This document shows positions 52,916 through 63,404 of a stretch of 64,000 nt of DNA, in pieces (the stretch's first letter is position 1; every line of letters begins with the position of its first letter). The notes under the pieces were generated by a model. That model had not been told where the DNA came from and made no database searches. It saw only the letters and a list, made by a program, of their open reading frames with translations. The stretch spans positions 123,510 through 187,509 of the forward strand of contig JAPFBL010000540.1 of the NCBI GenBank assembly GCA_026182355.1, in the 5' to 3' direction. Origin of the DNA: Hermatobates lingyangjiaoensis (taxonomy: Eukaryota > Arthropoda > Insecta > Hemiptera > Hermatobatidae). A program made the position numbers and the translations under genes.

Positions 52916-53565
52916 CTGACTTAAATTAAATACAGTTGACTGCTCTGTAATGTTTCACTTGCACTTATAGTTTTTTAGAATGTGTAGGAAAACTATTTAC
53001 TTAGATATAGAAAGGCTTAAACTGAGCGATCTCTATTCTTTATCCTCTCATTGGTCAAATGGATTTAATTAGTTAGGGAATTTTGCGTAGGCATTGGCAA
53101 CACTGGTGATTTGTTCGGTTACTCAATATGAATGTAGTTATTGCTGTTTACAAGCCTTATACTTTGGTGTTTTGCTCTAAGCGCTTTGACTAAACATTTT
53201 CGGGTTAATTTAAGATAATCCCAAGTTTATTTTAAAATAGTCCAAGTTTAATTTAAAATAGTCCAAATTAAATTTAACGTAAGTACAGTTAATTCATATT
53301 ACTGAAGCATATTAATAGACCAAATATAATATAAAATAATATAATTTAATTAACAACTTTGTGGAAATTGCTTCCGTGTGACGATATGTTTACTTACTTT
53401 TAACTTCCATATTTCCATTTTTTTTTATTTCTACTTACTTTTTTGAATATTACTTGTATTTTCATTTCGAATTTATATTACAGTTGTTTTTAAACTTCAA
53501 ATTAAAAACATAATGAAGGAATAAAATGTTTCTTTAAAAATATATACTGTTGCTACATAAAAAAT
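52916..53565. other. Unassigned AT-rich stretch of IRS intron 5
   Basis: No gene seen. AAGATAATCCCAAGTTTATT-like sequence repeats imperfectly three times at about 53208-53290. Confidence 0.45.
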
Positions 53566-53569
53566 TAAC

Positions 53570-53745
53570 TCCTTATGGGGTAAAAAGCTAATGAAATGTT
53601 CTCCACATATAAAAATTTAATGATATAAACTACGAAACGCGTTGTTTATACGATTAAATTTTTATATGTGGAGACCATTTCATTAGCTTTTTACCCTACA
53701 ATGAGTAAATACCACATAATAACTGATTGCACTATGTTAGAATAA
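53570..53745. repeat. PLE-type inverted pair without full ribozyme core
   Basis: The arms AATGTTCTCCACATATAAAA-like and its inverse surround ACTACGAAACGCGTTGTTT. The outer sequence matches 11585-11660 and 57090-57170. Confidence 0.7.
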
Positions 53746-53960
53746 AAAATTATACATGGATGTATGTATGATACAGTTTGTCTTAAAATTACCAAGGAGA
53801 AATGAAAATACGGCAGTCGAAGTAAGAAAACCATTGTTATTACAACAATGAGGGAAGTAATTTACACAAAGTTTTTGATTGAATTATAGTACTTTCTTTA
53901 TATTATTTTTGGACGATTAATATGCTTCAGTAATGTGTATTAACTATACTTTAAAAGTCT

Positions 53961-55737
53961 AGAGTGTACTTTACGAGCCCCAGCGTTTACACAGAGGTTA
54001 TATGGGTTTCCTTACTCTGCAGTAGGGATTTTGGAGTCATTTCTTTTTCTTAAATGGCAACTCATACTTATATTGCAGTAATGTTTCTTTCAATATAAGT
54101 TTAATTAGTTCTTGCTATATTCCTGATTTGGGAGAAGACCAAACCCTTACTTGAGTCTAATAAATAGACATTATTTACTTGAAATTATCAATTACAACAA
54201 AATCCATCCATGTTTACATTTTGAAATTTTTAAAACGAATTAGTTTTATAAACATTTTGGCCATTGTTGATTTGTCAACTCTTGGGTTCCTAAACTCCCT
54301 CTGTTCTCTTTAATATAAACTTGAACTATTTTAAATTGAATTTGGATTACTTAGATCCAGTGTTGATTAATCAACGTTGAAGAACATTAATGTTCATCTG
54401 GGAGGGATGGAAGGTAACCAGTACTCGAGTGAAACCTCCCATGCCTACTACCTTTCGATAACCTCGTGTGTAATGTTTACTTAGTTTTTTTTTGTATTTA
54501 ATTTATTGTTTAATTTTCGATATTGTTATGTTTTTATGTACGTTATGGGAACTTCTTATGTTTGTAAAAAGGAGACAGAAACATGTCGGGTTATAAAAAT
54601 AAAAACTTTGGTTAACTAGTGTATCTTGTTGCAAATCTGTGGAAATCCTATGTATGAGAAAAGTAGAAAAATTGATTAGAAAATGTGTAAAACTGGAAAT
54701 TGGCATTTGTTTCAATAGAATTTGTGGAACAGAGGAAGTTTAGGACCCCAAGAGTTGACAAAGCAACAATGGTAAAAATGTTTATAACAACTAACTTGTT
54801 TTAATAATTTCAAAATGTAAACATGGATGGATATTGTATTAATTGATAATTTCAGGTTAAATAATATCTATTTATTAGACTCAAAACTATCCTTTATTAA
54901 GTTTTAACCGTTTTTATGAGCTCTAAAACCTATATTGGTTGTATGAATTATTGTTTAAAGTGAAAGAAGATAGTATTCGAAAAAAGTTTTAAAATATTGG
55001 AAATCTGCAGGCTTTATGTGCTGATATACATCTAATGCTCATAGGAAATATTTTTTTTTTTTTGTGGAATTACAAGTACTTGTTCATACAGCTTTGTAGA
55101 AACTGTACATTATTGCAGTTTGCAATTATTAGTCACAACACTTTGGTGAAACACTGTTTTGTTATTAATTGTGTGTATGGAATAAATTTGTTTCCATAAG
55201 TGATATAAATTGTATGATCATTATACAAAATTATATCAGTATTCAATAGTGTACCTACATAGATTTATTACGTTATCTCTATACTCATATAGCCTCTGAT
55301 GACTGTTTGAATTTGGTACTCCTTTCATGATTAAAAAATACTTGTTTAATGTATAATTAATAATATCATCAGTGATTTGTATTATGATTAAATTTGTCAC
55401 CAAAAATTAATGATATTGATAAATTACCACTTTTGTTTTAATAATTTCAAAATGTAAACATGGATGGATTTTATTGTAATTGATAATTTCATGTACATAA
55501 TGCCTATTTATTAGACTCAAAGAAGTGTTTGTTCTTCTCCCAAACCAGGAATACAGCAAGAACTAATTAAACTTATATTGAAAGAAACATTACTGCAATA
55601 TAAGTATGAGTTTTTATTTAAGAAAAAAGAAATGACTCCAACATCCCTACTGCAGAGTAGGGAAACCTTTGTAACCTCTGTGTAAAGTGTAACCTTTGTC
55701 CGTCTCTGTAAACGCTGGGGCTCCTATAGTACACTCT
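53961..55737. mobile_element. 1.78-kb element with long terminal inverted repeats
   Basis: The left end is AGAGTGTACTTTACGAGCCC; the right end inverts to AGAGTGTACTATAGGAGCCC. Inverted homology extends about 350 bp on the left (to 54310). It is matched by two segments on the right (54720-54890 and 55430-55737). The centre has a decayed PLE-like piece (GAGACAGAAACATGTCGGG, about 54572). No transposase was recognised. Confidence 0.75.
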
Positions 55738-55849
55738 TGCCCTTGGTGTATCTATATTGATATAAATATTATTATTTCTGATTATGTTTCTATTTAGTGT
55801 TGTGATCTTTTGCTTATATTTATTATGTTAAATATGATATAATTTTTGT

Positions 55850-56400
55850 TCTTGTTGAGGGTTGAGGTCTTATGATTGTAACTACTTCTTTCGGCGACGT
55901 TTCGACCTAAATTGATGTCATCTTCAGGGCTACAAAACTTTTTTTTACAATTATCCTACTATTACTACTACAATATTGGATATTGTTTACATTTTACATT
56001 TTTTTTACATGAAGAGTAATGGAGATTTAGTGGGTATTACAACTAGTGAGTTTAACATTGATATAAGGAGTTTAACATTTTCTTTAATGCTTTTACGTTT
56101 ATCAGAAGTAAAGAGATTAATATTTGCTTATCTCATAAATCTGTTTTTTTTCAACTTTCTCTATATTTCTGAAATAATATAAAAATATAAAAAAAAATGT
56201 CCATGTATCAGTGCTAAAATCCATATTTGTGATCCATAGTAGTGATTTATTAATCACTACCTCTCTGTTACCGTTCATGTAAAAAATTTAAAATGTAAAC
56301 AATACCCAATTATGTAGTAGTAATAGCGCTGATTAAAAGAAAAACATGTTATAGTCCTGAAGATGGCATAAATATATGTCGAAACGTCTGTGAGAGAAGT
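55850..56400. repeat. PLE-type inverted pair with a long AT-rich centre
   Basis: The left unit (minus, 55895-55935) is GGCGACGTTTCGACC...TCTTCAGGGC. The right unit (plus, 56347-56390) is CCTGAAGATGGCATAAAT then TGTCGAAACGTC. Both keep CTGAAGA, T, a GAC/GTC- or GGCATA/TATGTC-closed hairpin, GAA, ACGT, C. The centre (55945-56340) contains its own inverted repeat. Confidence 0.75.
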
Positions 56401-56404
56401 ACGA

Positions 56405-56950
56405 TCTTTTTCCGAAAATAAGGCACTGTCTTACTTTATTTTTAGGTGAAAATCCGTGCTAGGCCTTATTCTCGGGAGGAGGGCTTCAAGTACATTAAGT
56501 AGATTTACATATTTTTGTTTAATATTTATTTTTATAAAGAAATTTAAATTTATTCGATTACAGTCATGTCATCTTCTGGAACAAACGTCATAAATTATCA
56601 AAATTTTGAATTTCGTTCTGATTTTCCTCCAGATCTATTTCCTGTAGAATCATTGGTCTGAATCTCTCACGTCTTGCAATATAGCTATCGTTAAATGAGT
56701 ACTTCTTGTCTAAGTAGCCATCTTGAAACGAACTTTAGAGGTAAACAAGGAATTTCTTGGAATAATTTTTTTCCAAAGAATTCTCTGAATTATTACGACA
56801 GCTAGAGATACCTACAACATTCAACAGCAATTTTTTAACGAATTATATTTTTTGCATTATCTTAACTAGGGTCTATTTTCAGGGGAGGGCTTGTAGTCCA
56901 AAACGTCCCGAAAATCACACTAGGACTTATTTTCGAAAAAAGACGGTAGA
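56405..56950. mobile_element. MITE with CCGAAAATAAGGC-type ends
   Basis: The left end is TTCCGAAAATAAGGCACTG. The right end, AGGACTTATTTTCGAAAAAA, is its imperfect inverse. TATTCTCGGGAGGAGGGCTT and TTTTCAGGGGAGGGCTTG repeat just inside. The interior includes the repeat shared with 2758-2945. Confidence 0.6.
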
Positions 56951-57084
56951 TTCAATTATAAGACCTCAACCTTCAAAAAAAAAAAAAAAAATCATACCAT
57001 GAATATTGACTCAAGAAAACAAGTCACGATGAGTGTTTAATATGTAGAGTTTTTTGTTTTTATATTGAAATACACTGTTCTAAC

Positions 57085-57625
57085 GTAGTGCAATCAGTTA
57101 TTATGTGGTATTTACTCATTGTAGTGTAAAAAGCTAATGAAATGGTCTCCACATATAAAAATTTAATGGTATATACAATGAGTTTCTAACACGTAGTGTT
57201 CTTCCTCAGGTATAAACTTAATGGTATAAATAACGCGTTTCGAACACGTAGTGTTCTTCCTCAGGTATTAACTTAATGTTAATGGGTTAGTTCCACTGAG
57301 GTTAGTAATATTAGAATTAGTAATAATACATTCCGTCATACCTCGTAAAGTCTTTTGGTTGCTATTGCGTTGGCTTTTTGTATTTTGTTTTTTATTTTTT
57401 TTAATGCATACATTATCGCAGTTGTTGTCTTTAAGATATTCGTTTTTGTTGATTACTTTATTAATTATTTCCGAGGCTAAGTGTCTAACGTGGGTTTGTT
57501 CATCATTTGACTTTACGACTTTATGAGGTATGAAAGAATGTATTATTACTAATTCTAATTAACTTAATGGTATAAACAACGCGTTTCGAACACGTAGTAT
57601 TCTTCCTCAGGCATTAACTAAAAAA
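57085..57625. mobile_element. PLE block with a family-G-flanked insertion
   Basis: Outer repeats carry CGCGTTTCGAACACGTAGTG and TTCTTCCTCAGG (a minus-strand motif with a CTGAGGA core, A, GAACA/TGTTC, GAA, ACGCGT). Between two of them, 57280-57560 has the family-G outer arms (ATTCCGTCATACCTCG and its inverse). Its centre is unrelated and contains a minus-strand coding-like segment at 57365-57530. Confidence 0.75.
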
Positions 57626-57907
57626 TACAATGTCATCAGTGATTATCTATAGTACAAAGTAAATATAGTACAAAATAAAAATAAAATAAGGAAGAGAGTA
57701 CGAACCTAAGGGTGAGTCTCTGTGGTACAACTGACTGGGAATAGGATGGAAGTGGGTGAGGGTATGGAGTGTTGTACATCTGCTTCATATTGGAAAGCAG
57801 GTATATTTCTTTGTTATTTTTTTTTTCCCCTAAAGGTTAGGCTGAGCCTTAAGACTAAGTGAAGGACATTTTTATCCTATATTGAAATATTCTGATTGGT
57901 GTTTCAG
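57626..57907. other. End of IRS intron 5
   Basis: No repeat recognised. A short pyrimidine stretch and GGTGTTTCAG lead into exon 6. Confidence 0.5.
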
Positions 57908-58014
57908 CGCTTGCGTTCGGTGCAGCAACAAGGACGTCCATAGTAAGTCACGCCTGAGGTCTGCCTCTGACTCCAAGCCCATATCTTCCCTACCTCGCTG
58001 GCCCACGCATACAG
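57908..58014 (+). CDS. IRS coding exon 6 (post-PTB region)
   Basis: It follows GGTGTTTCAG. In the frame carried from exon 5 it encodes SACVRCSNKDVHSKSRLRSA, then SDSKPISSLPRW. A Ser/Arg-rich stretch with RSRSxS-like spacing is expected directly after the IRS PTB domain. It ends at ACAG before GTATCC, phase 1. No further IRS exon was found to 64000; the PI3K-binding tail must lie beyond. Confidence 0.8.
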
Positions 58015-59110
58015 GTATCCCCTTCACTCATTTACCTATACTTCTCTTTCATAGTCAACTCGTCAGTATGGCATATCACTAGAGACACTTAGTGTAATAT
58101 ATATATATAGGCACGTAGGCCTTATCTTTTCGTCTTGTTTAGATATCTACATTCAGTTGATGTTTCCTATAAGTAGAGGTAAGATCAGGTCTAAAAAAAA
58201 AAAAAAAAAAAAAGCCCGACCCGGTCCGAATACGATCGTGTGTCTGTATACGAGAATCGTGAATATATACGAGTCTCCACCAGAGAAGCAAATCTACTTC
58301 ATCTATTTTATCCAAATTATTTCATTTATAGCAAGTATTCCTTATTTTGAAAACCTAAAAAAAATTGTTGTAGTCTATATAATATATAATAGGATAACTA
58401 ATGGGACGAATATTCAAGAATCGAAAATCTGAAATATCGACAACTTTTTCAGGTATTTGAACCGGAATCTGAAAATGTTAATCGAATCTACGATTCTTTG
58501 GAATTTCTACGTTTGAAACTTTATTTTCAACTCCAAAAAATGTTGATTTGACAATTTAAAATATCAGGATAATCTATAGCTCTTGAGATCTGAAGTATCA
58601 TTATATCTAAAGAAGGAGTTGATAAGTACGTTTTTTTGTTATAGGGCGGAGGGACTGACGCAGTCTCTCCGATGTAGATTCCTTGAGGGGATAAGTGTAT
58701 TTTTACGCTGTATAGTTATGCGACAGAATGATTTTTTTTTTTGTTTAGTCAAATTTGAAATTTTACTGTATTCTGCAAAAGTGGTCTGGAATATGATTGG
58801 CTATTTCGACCAAATTGTTTTTTTTTCTTTTCTTTTTCGGTTCCTAAACGTTTCCGGCTCTAATAAAAGCCATTTACTCAGTGCCTTCTCTTCCATCAAG
58901 TCACTTCCACCGGTATGACAGATATTGGAGGGGGTTCACAGTCTCTCGTAAAACCAAACTGTTGTCCTGCGGTATCAGCTTCCTCATCGGTCTCCAACCG
59001 TCGCTTCGCAAGTACGCTTAATGTCCCTATGTCAACTCTCCTGATGACGGTTCAACTGAAAATTAGAGACAGCAAGTGTATTCATGTCTTTATTCGTTGT
59101 CTATAGTTTA
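58015..59110. other. Unassigned sequence after exon 6, with a family-C remnant
   Basis: A poly(A) run (about 58193-58213) and AT-rich DNA. 58975-59085 resembles a family-C pLTR (GTCTCCAACCGTC, then CTCCTGATGACGGTTCAACT and GAAAATTAGAGAC). I found no further IRS exon. Confidence 0.5.
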
Positions 59111-59119
59111 CTATGAACC

Positions 59120-59122
<3 letters not shown>

Positions 59123-59173
<51 letters not shown>

Positions 59174-59360
59174 TTTTTCGTTGGAAATACGATCCAAAAC
59201 GGACAAAAATAATTCAATATAGACAAAGAAACATAGAGAAATCAAAAGAACACACTTACAGTCTCTAATTTTCGGTTTGAACCGTCTTCAGGAGAGATAA
59301 GAGAGGTGCGCTTCTCTGATTGATCTCTATGTTTCTTTGTCTATATTGAACTATATATAT
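59123..59360. repeat. (TA)n followed by a family-C fragment
   Basis: A TA run of about 48 bp at 59123-59171, then a minus-strand family-C unit (CTCTAATTTTCGGTTTGAAC) and a truncated opposing end that closes in (TA)n at about 59350. Confidence 0.85.
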
Positions 59361-59755
59361 ATAAACTAGAATTTTCAAAAGAACACATAGAAAAGAAATC
59401 ACTAAACTCACTACTATATTTCGATGTCTACGTCGTCAGGAATAGATGTGAATCGCTCCAAAGGCTGATAACGACTGGCTTGGCGAATCGAACCGAATCA
59501 CTCAAACAGTGTAGCCAACTTTCGGAGGAAAGGTAGACAAGGAAGATAAAGAGATAAATGCCAAATAAAAATGAATAGAATGAAAACAATTAACTAAAAT
59601 AAAATTAAAAGCTGATAACAACTTATAGAAAAAAGAAAATAAAAAACAAAAAAAAAATCAACGATTTAGGTTAAGTCCAGGAGCTGATCTACCGCCTAGA
59701 AGACTAATAAAAGCTTCTTCTGAAGTCCTCAGAGTGACTTTTGAATTGTTATCAG
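59361..59755. other. Unassigned stretch with a family-B-like end
   Basis: 59365-59450 has a minus-oriented family-B-like pLTR end (TTTCGATGTCTACGTCGTCA). The rest is A-rich without recognised content. Confidence 0.5.
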
Positions 59756-60075
59756 TTCAATAACAATCAATGAACAAACCACAATAAACCCAACCCAACA
59801 GTTGGGTTTTTGACTCAGACGAAGACCGCCTGTTACGGTTGAAAGATCTTAGTCTTGTTTTCCCATTTTCTTATTGTGGTTTGATCATTGATATTTATAT
59901 TAATGTTCAAACCACAATACGAAATGAGAAAAAACAAAAGACTAAGAGTTGATATTTGACTCTGACGAAGACCAGTTGTTACGGTTCTTAGGTCTTAGTC
60001 TGTTTTCTCATTTCTTATTGTGGTTTGATCATTCATTGTTATTTCACGTGTTTATTGTGAAATCTTTTTATAATC
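59756..60075. repeat. Two family-A pLTR copies
   Basis: 59795-59895 is a plus copy with ACTCAGACGAAGACCGCCTG. 59900-60065 is a more diverged inverted pair (GACGAAGACCAGTTGTTACG). Confidence 0.8.
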
Positions 60076-60169
60076 ACAGTCACAATTAACACTTTTTATT
60101 CTATATCATAAGATGCTTTTTTAATTGTTTTTTTCTTTCTCGTATAAAAAATGGTTTGTTCTTATTCAG

Positions 60170-60600
60170 AATAGAGGATTGGGTATATATATATATATAA
60201 ACTGCAAAAATTGTTCTTGACCTCTTCTATTCTATTCTATGTTTTGTTATTGAGGGCTAGGTCAAATAAAAGAAAATAAACTCCTTCCTAGGCCGACGTT
60301 TCGATGTATTTGTACATCATCTTCAGGGCTAAAATTAGAGGAAGAGCTATAATACATTTACCAAAACAATCTACAACTCACATAGAGAACTAACTCTATA
60401 TCCTCAATCTGTTGGTCTCAAAAATGTGTGTTAGTTAGTTGTCTATGTGAGTTGTAGATTGTTTTGGTAAATGTATTATACTTCTTACTCTAATTTTAGC
60501 CCTGAAGATGATGTACAAATACATCGAAACGTCGGCCTAGGAAGGAGTTTATTTTCTTTTATTTGACCTAGCCCTCAATAACAAAACATAGAATATATAT
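60170..60600. repeat. PLE family-E inverted pair, long centre (copy 2)
   Basis: It is collinear and nearly identical with 25690-26135, including the flanking GAATAGAGGATTGGG before the (TA)n tract and (TA)n after. The hammerhead-like unit at 60498-60537 retains an uninterrupted helix II (GATGTA/TACATC). Confidence 0.9.
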
Positions 60601-60752
60601 ATATATTGTCTATGATATGTTTACAATATGTAGTTTGTCTATGAAGCATTTGTTTTTTAAACCTGCTTCAATAGAATATATATATATTGTCTATAATATG
60701 TTTACAATATGTAGTTTGTCTATAAAGCATTTGTTTTTTAAACCTGCTTCAG
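60600..60752. repeat. Two-unit tandem repeat
   Basis: TATATATTGTCTATGATATG to TAAACCTGCTTCAATAGAA is followed by a second copy (about 80 bp apart), with TA-rich starts. Confidence 0.8.
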
Positions 60753-60960
60753 GGTGTGGATATAAGTATAATCCGAATCGTGACTCGTATCGTATATAGC
60801 ATCGTATATAGTATCGTATCGGATCTCGTATCATAATCGTTAAGAATTTCAGTATCGTCCCAAGACTATATGATTATATTATAAAGAAGTTGACGATTGA
60901 AAGAAGCTTTCCCCGAGTGACATTTCAGTTTGGCTTTGACCCAAGATCTTACCTCTAAAG

Positions 60961-61687
60961 CAGGGGTTCCCAACCAGGGTTGCTCGCACCCCCTGCGAGA
61001 CATCATTCCAGGGGGTGCGAGAAGCAGAGCTGTAATTTTAAGAAAATTTCCTTAGCTTAAGGAAATTTCAGCACTTTTAAGGAAATGTTTAAGGATATGA
61101 TATTTTTTAAGGAAACTCTAAGAGAATCTTGAAAAGTTTAGGTCGATAACGTCATGGAAATCCTAAGTTAATAGTATTTTCATTCTTGGTTAAAACCTAA
61201 GTTTCATGATTCAGAATAAAAATGAAGATGTGGCCTAAAATTTGCCTGGCTCTGCTATAGATCCGAAATCTTGTACATATTTCAACCAAGTAATTATTTT
61301 TTGTCAGGTATATTCAAATGTTAATCTGGGATATCCTTTCTGTCCATATGTTTGATTTTTTTACATATAAACAAATTAAATTCCTTTCTAAGCATTTGGA
61401 AGCTAGTTCTTGATTTTACTATTTTACATATATTTCAAACAAGAGTTATTATTTTCGTAAAATTTATTCAAATATCAATCTGTGATATGTTTTTTGTCTA
61501 AAAGTCTGATTTTTTTTTTTGCATATTATATTAGAAAGTGAAATAAATATCTTCTTTTGATAAAATTGTGTATGATTCCACATCTTTTATCCTTGAACAA
61601 AGTATAAAATGTAGGGGGGGGGGGGGTGCGAGGTCAGAGGAAAATATTTTTAGGGGTGCAGGAGTTAAAAAAGGTTGGGAACCACTG
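60961..61687. mobile_element. Non-autonomous hAT element, 727 bp, exact TSD
   Basis: The ends are CAGGGGTTCCCAACC and GGTTGGGAACCACTG, inverted repeats. CTCTAAAG flanks both sides. Sub-terminal GGGGGTGCGAG segments occur near each end. No transposase is present. It belongs to a hAT family distinct from those at 7942 and 18231. Confidence 0.93.
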
Positions 61688-61695
61688 CTCTAAAG

Positions 61696-62460
61696 CATAA
61701 CTACTGTCGAGGTGATGGCTAGAATATTCTTTTTTACAGAAGGAAATTCAACAAAAATCGAAGTCCATCCCCCCCAGCCTTGTACAAACGCCCAATCTGG
61801 TATTCCTTCTTTATTTTCCTTTAAACAAGACACTATTCTCTTTCTCTCTCTCTCTCTGGCTGGCGGTTTTACTTTTTAATTTTATTTTATTTCATTCTAA
61901 ATGTGCTTCTTTCTATATGGAGTCTTTCCGCTAATGGTTTAGCAGGCCTGGACAATGCCCAAATGGTTGGCTTTTTTTTTCTTTTTTTTTTCATTTCCTA
62001 TGTGTAATGGTGTTTGGCTTCCATTAAGCTGAGATTGGTTATATGTTTAAAGGTTGTATTTTCTATTCTGGTGGAGGTTGTTATATTCTTTTTTTCATGA
62101 AATATGCTATTGTTTTTTTTTTCAATATTTATAAATTAAATCGGAAGTTTCTGATTACACATTGTTATATTTCAAACATTTACTCACGAGCTACCCAAGC
62201 AGTTATTGTATGGTATACACTCATGATTAGAGAGATGTAATTAGTTTTCATTGGCAAGTTTCGTCTGCCTCAGTAAGGTGATATAACCTGACGATGAACA
62301 CTAATTGTTGAAACACCTTATGCAATTAAGTCCTTTGTGTGTGGACTACTTGAACATTTCTTTTTCTCCCTAATCGTAAAACTATTACTATGGGTTTTTT
62401 TAGTATAAGTAACCAAACACCGTTATTAACCACACAGTTATTATTGCCATAATAACAAGC
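61696..62460. other. Unassigned stretch
   Basis: No gene seen. A short CT microsatellite (about 61840-61857). A decayed PLE motif is at about 62285 (AACCTGACGATGAACAC, then TTGTTGAAACACC). Frames here are Phe/Ile-rich and lack domains. Confidence 0.5.
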
Positions 62461-62462
62461 CA

Positions 62463-62806
62463 ATGGCCCAGGTTAGTTCAGTGTTTAACGTACTCACCAC
62501 TAAACTAGTAGGTTCAGGGTTCAATTCTCACCTGGCCCTCGATTTACAGCAGCCAAGCTGCTGTGTATTTTAACCATATATATATATATATATATAAAGC
62601 TTTCACATAAACACGTGAAATAACAATCAATGATCAAACCACAATAAGAAATGGGAAAACAAGACTAAGATCTTTCAACCGTAACAAGCAGTCTTCGTTA
62701 GAGTCAAACACCCAACAGTTGGGTGTTTGACTCTGACGAAGACCGCTTGTTACGGTTGAAAGATCTTAGTCTTGTTTTCCCATTTCTTATTGTGGTTTGA
62801 TCATTC

Positions 62807-62843
<37 letters not shown>

Positions 62844-63110
62844 ATAACATATATATATATGATGAAACCACAATATGAAAAGGGAAAAAGAGACTATGAT
62901 CTTTCAATAGTAACAAGTGGTCATCGTCAGAGTCAAAAACCAACTGAAAGACTTTATTCACCCAGGAGGTGAATAAATCTGGTGAGAGCGGTAAGACGTC
63001 GGTTCCGAGACTGTACGATGTCAACTACTCGTTAAAGATCCCGTACTCTAAATATACTTCAGTGAGGCATTGTTTAAAATTCCCAATGTTGAATCAATAG
63101 GTAATATGGG
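62463..63110 (+). mobile_element. SINE split by a PLE block
   Basis: The SINE head (62463-62550: GTTAGTTCAGTGTTTAACG, GGGTTCAATTCTCACCTGGC) stops in the body at CTCGATTTA. The body resumes near 62951 with TTTATTCACCCAGGAGGTGA and runs to GTTAAAGATCCCGTACTC. The intervening 400 bp is the PLE block, so that insertion is younger than the SINE. Confidence 0.82.
62551..62950. repeat. Family-A pLTR inverted pair plus a third copy, around (TA)n
   Basis: (TA)n at 62576-62597, an inverted pair at 62600-62805, a mixed (TA)n at 62810-62862, then a diverged minus copy (62865-62945, ACAAGTGGTCATCGTCAGAG). Confidence 0.85.
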
Positions 63111-63400
63111 CTGGCCTATTACTTTTATTAATGAGCCACCATTCTCCCCCCCCCCCCCCCCCCCCCCCCCCCTTTAGACAAGCACTAAAAGGTGAAAGTT
63201 TTATAAGTGTGGGCGTTGGAAATCAAAGAACAACAAACAGATATAACCTCAGGCTGAACGAGCAGCTAACAAGTATTTTATTTCACGTTTTACAGTTCAT
63301 TATGATTTATATCTTAAATTAACATTTTGATAGATTTATTTTATTATTATTTTATTTATTATTTGCAATAAAATTGGAATGACAGTTCAAGTTAGACGTA
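63111..63400. other. Poly(C) tract and unassigned DNA
   Basis: A C run of about 27 at 63146-63172 follows TTATTAATGAGCCACC. GTGTGGGCGTTGG at about 63208 recurs at 26362. No gene is supported. Confidence 0.5.
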
Positions 63401-63404
63401 TACC

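Larger units (their letters stand above)
37850..58014 (+). other. Insulin receptor substrate gene, N-terminal half (six coding exons)
   Basis: The six exons total 784 coding bases (261 residues plus one base). All five internal junctions agree in phase: 0, 2, 1, 0, 2. The product has an N-terminal PH domain (about residues 14-114), a 15-residue linker and a PTB domain (about 128-226), then a Ser/Arg-rich stretch. This order is specific to the IRS/chico family of adaptors. In that family the PH domain binds phosphoinositides, the PTB domain binds the NPxY phosphotyrosine of insulin/IGF-type receptors, and tail YxxM motifs recruit PI3K. The tail is outside the window. Introns reach 8.4 kb and hold most of the local transposon load. 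Confidence 0.93.

Noticed and set aside
58583..59106. Further IRS exons
   Set aside because: The frames carry no tyrosine motifs and overlap a family-C pLTR remnant.
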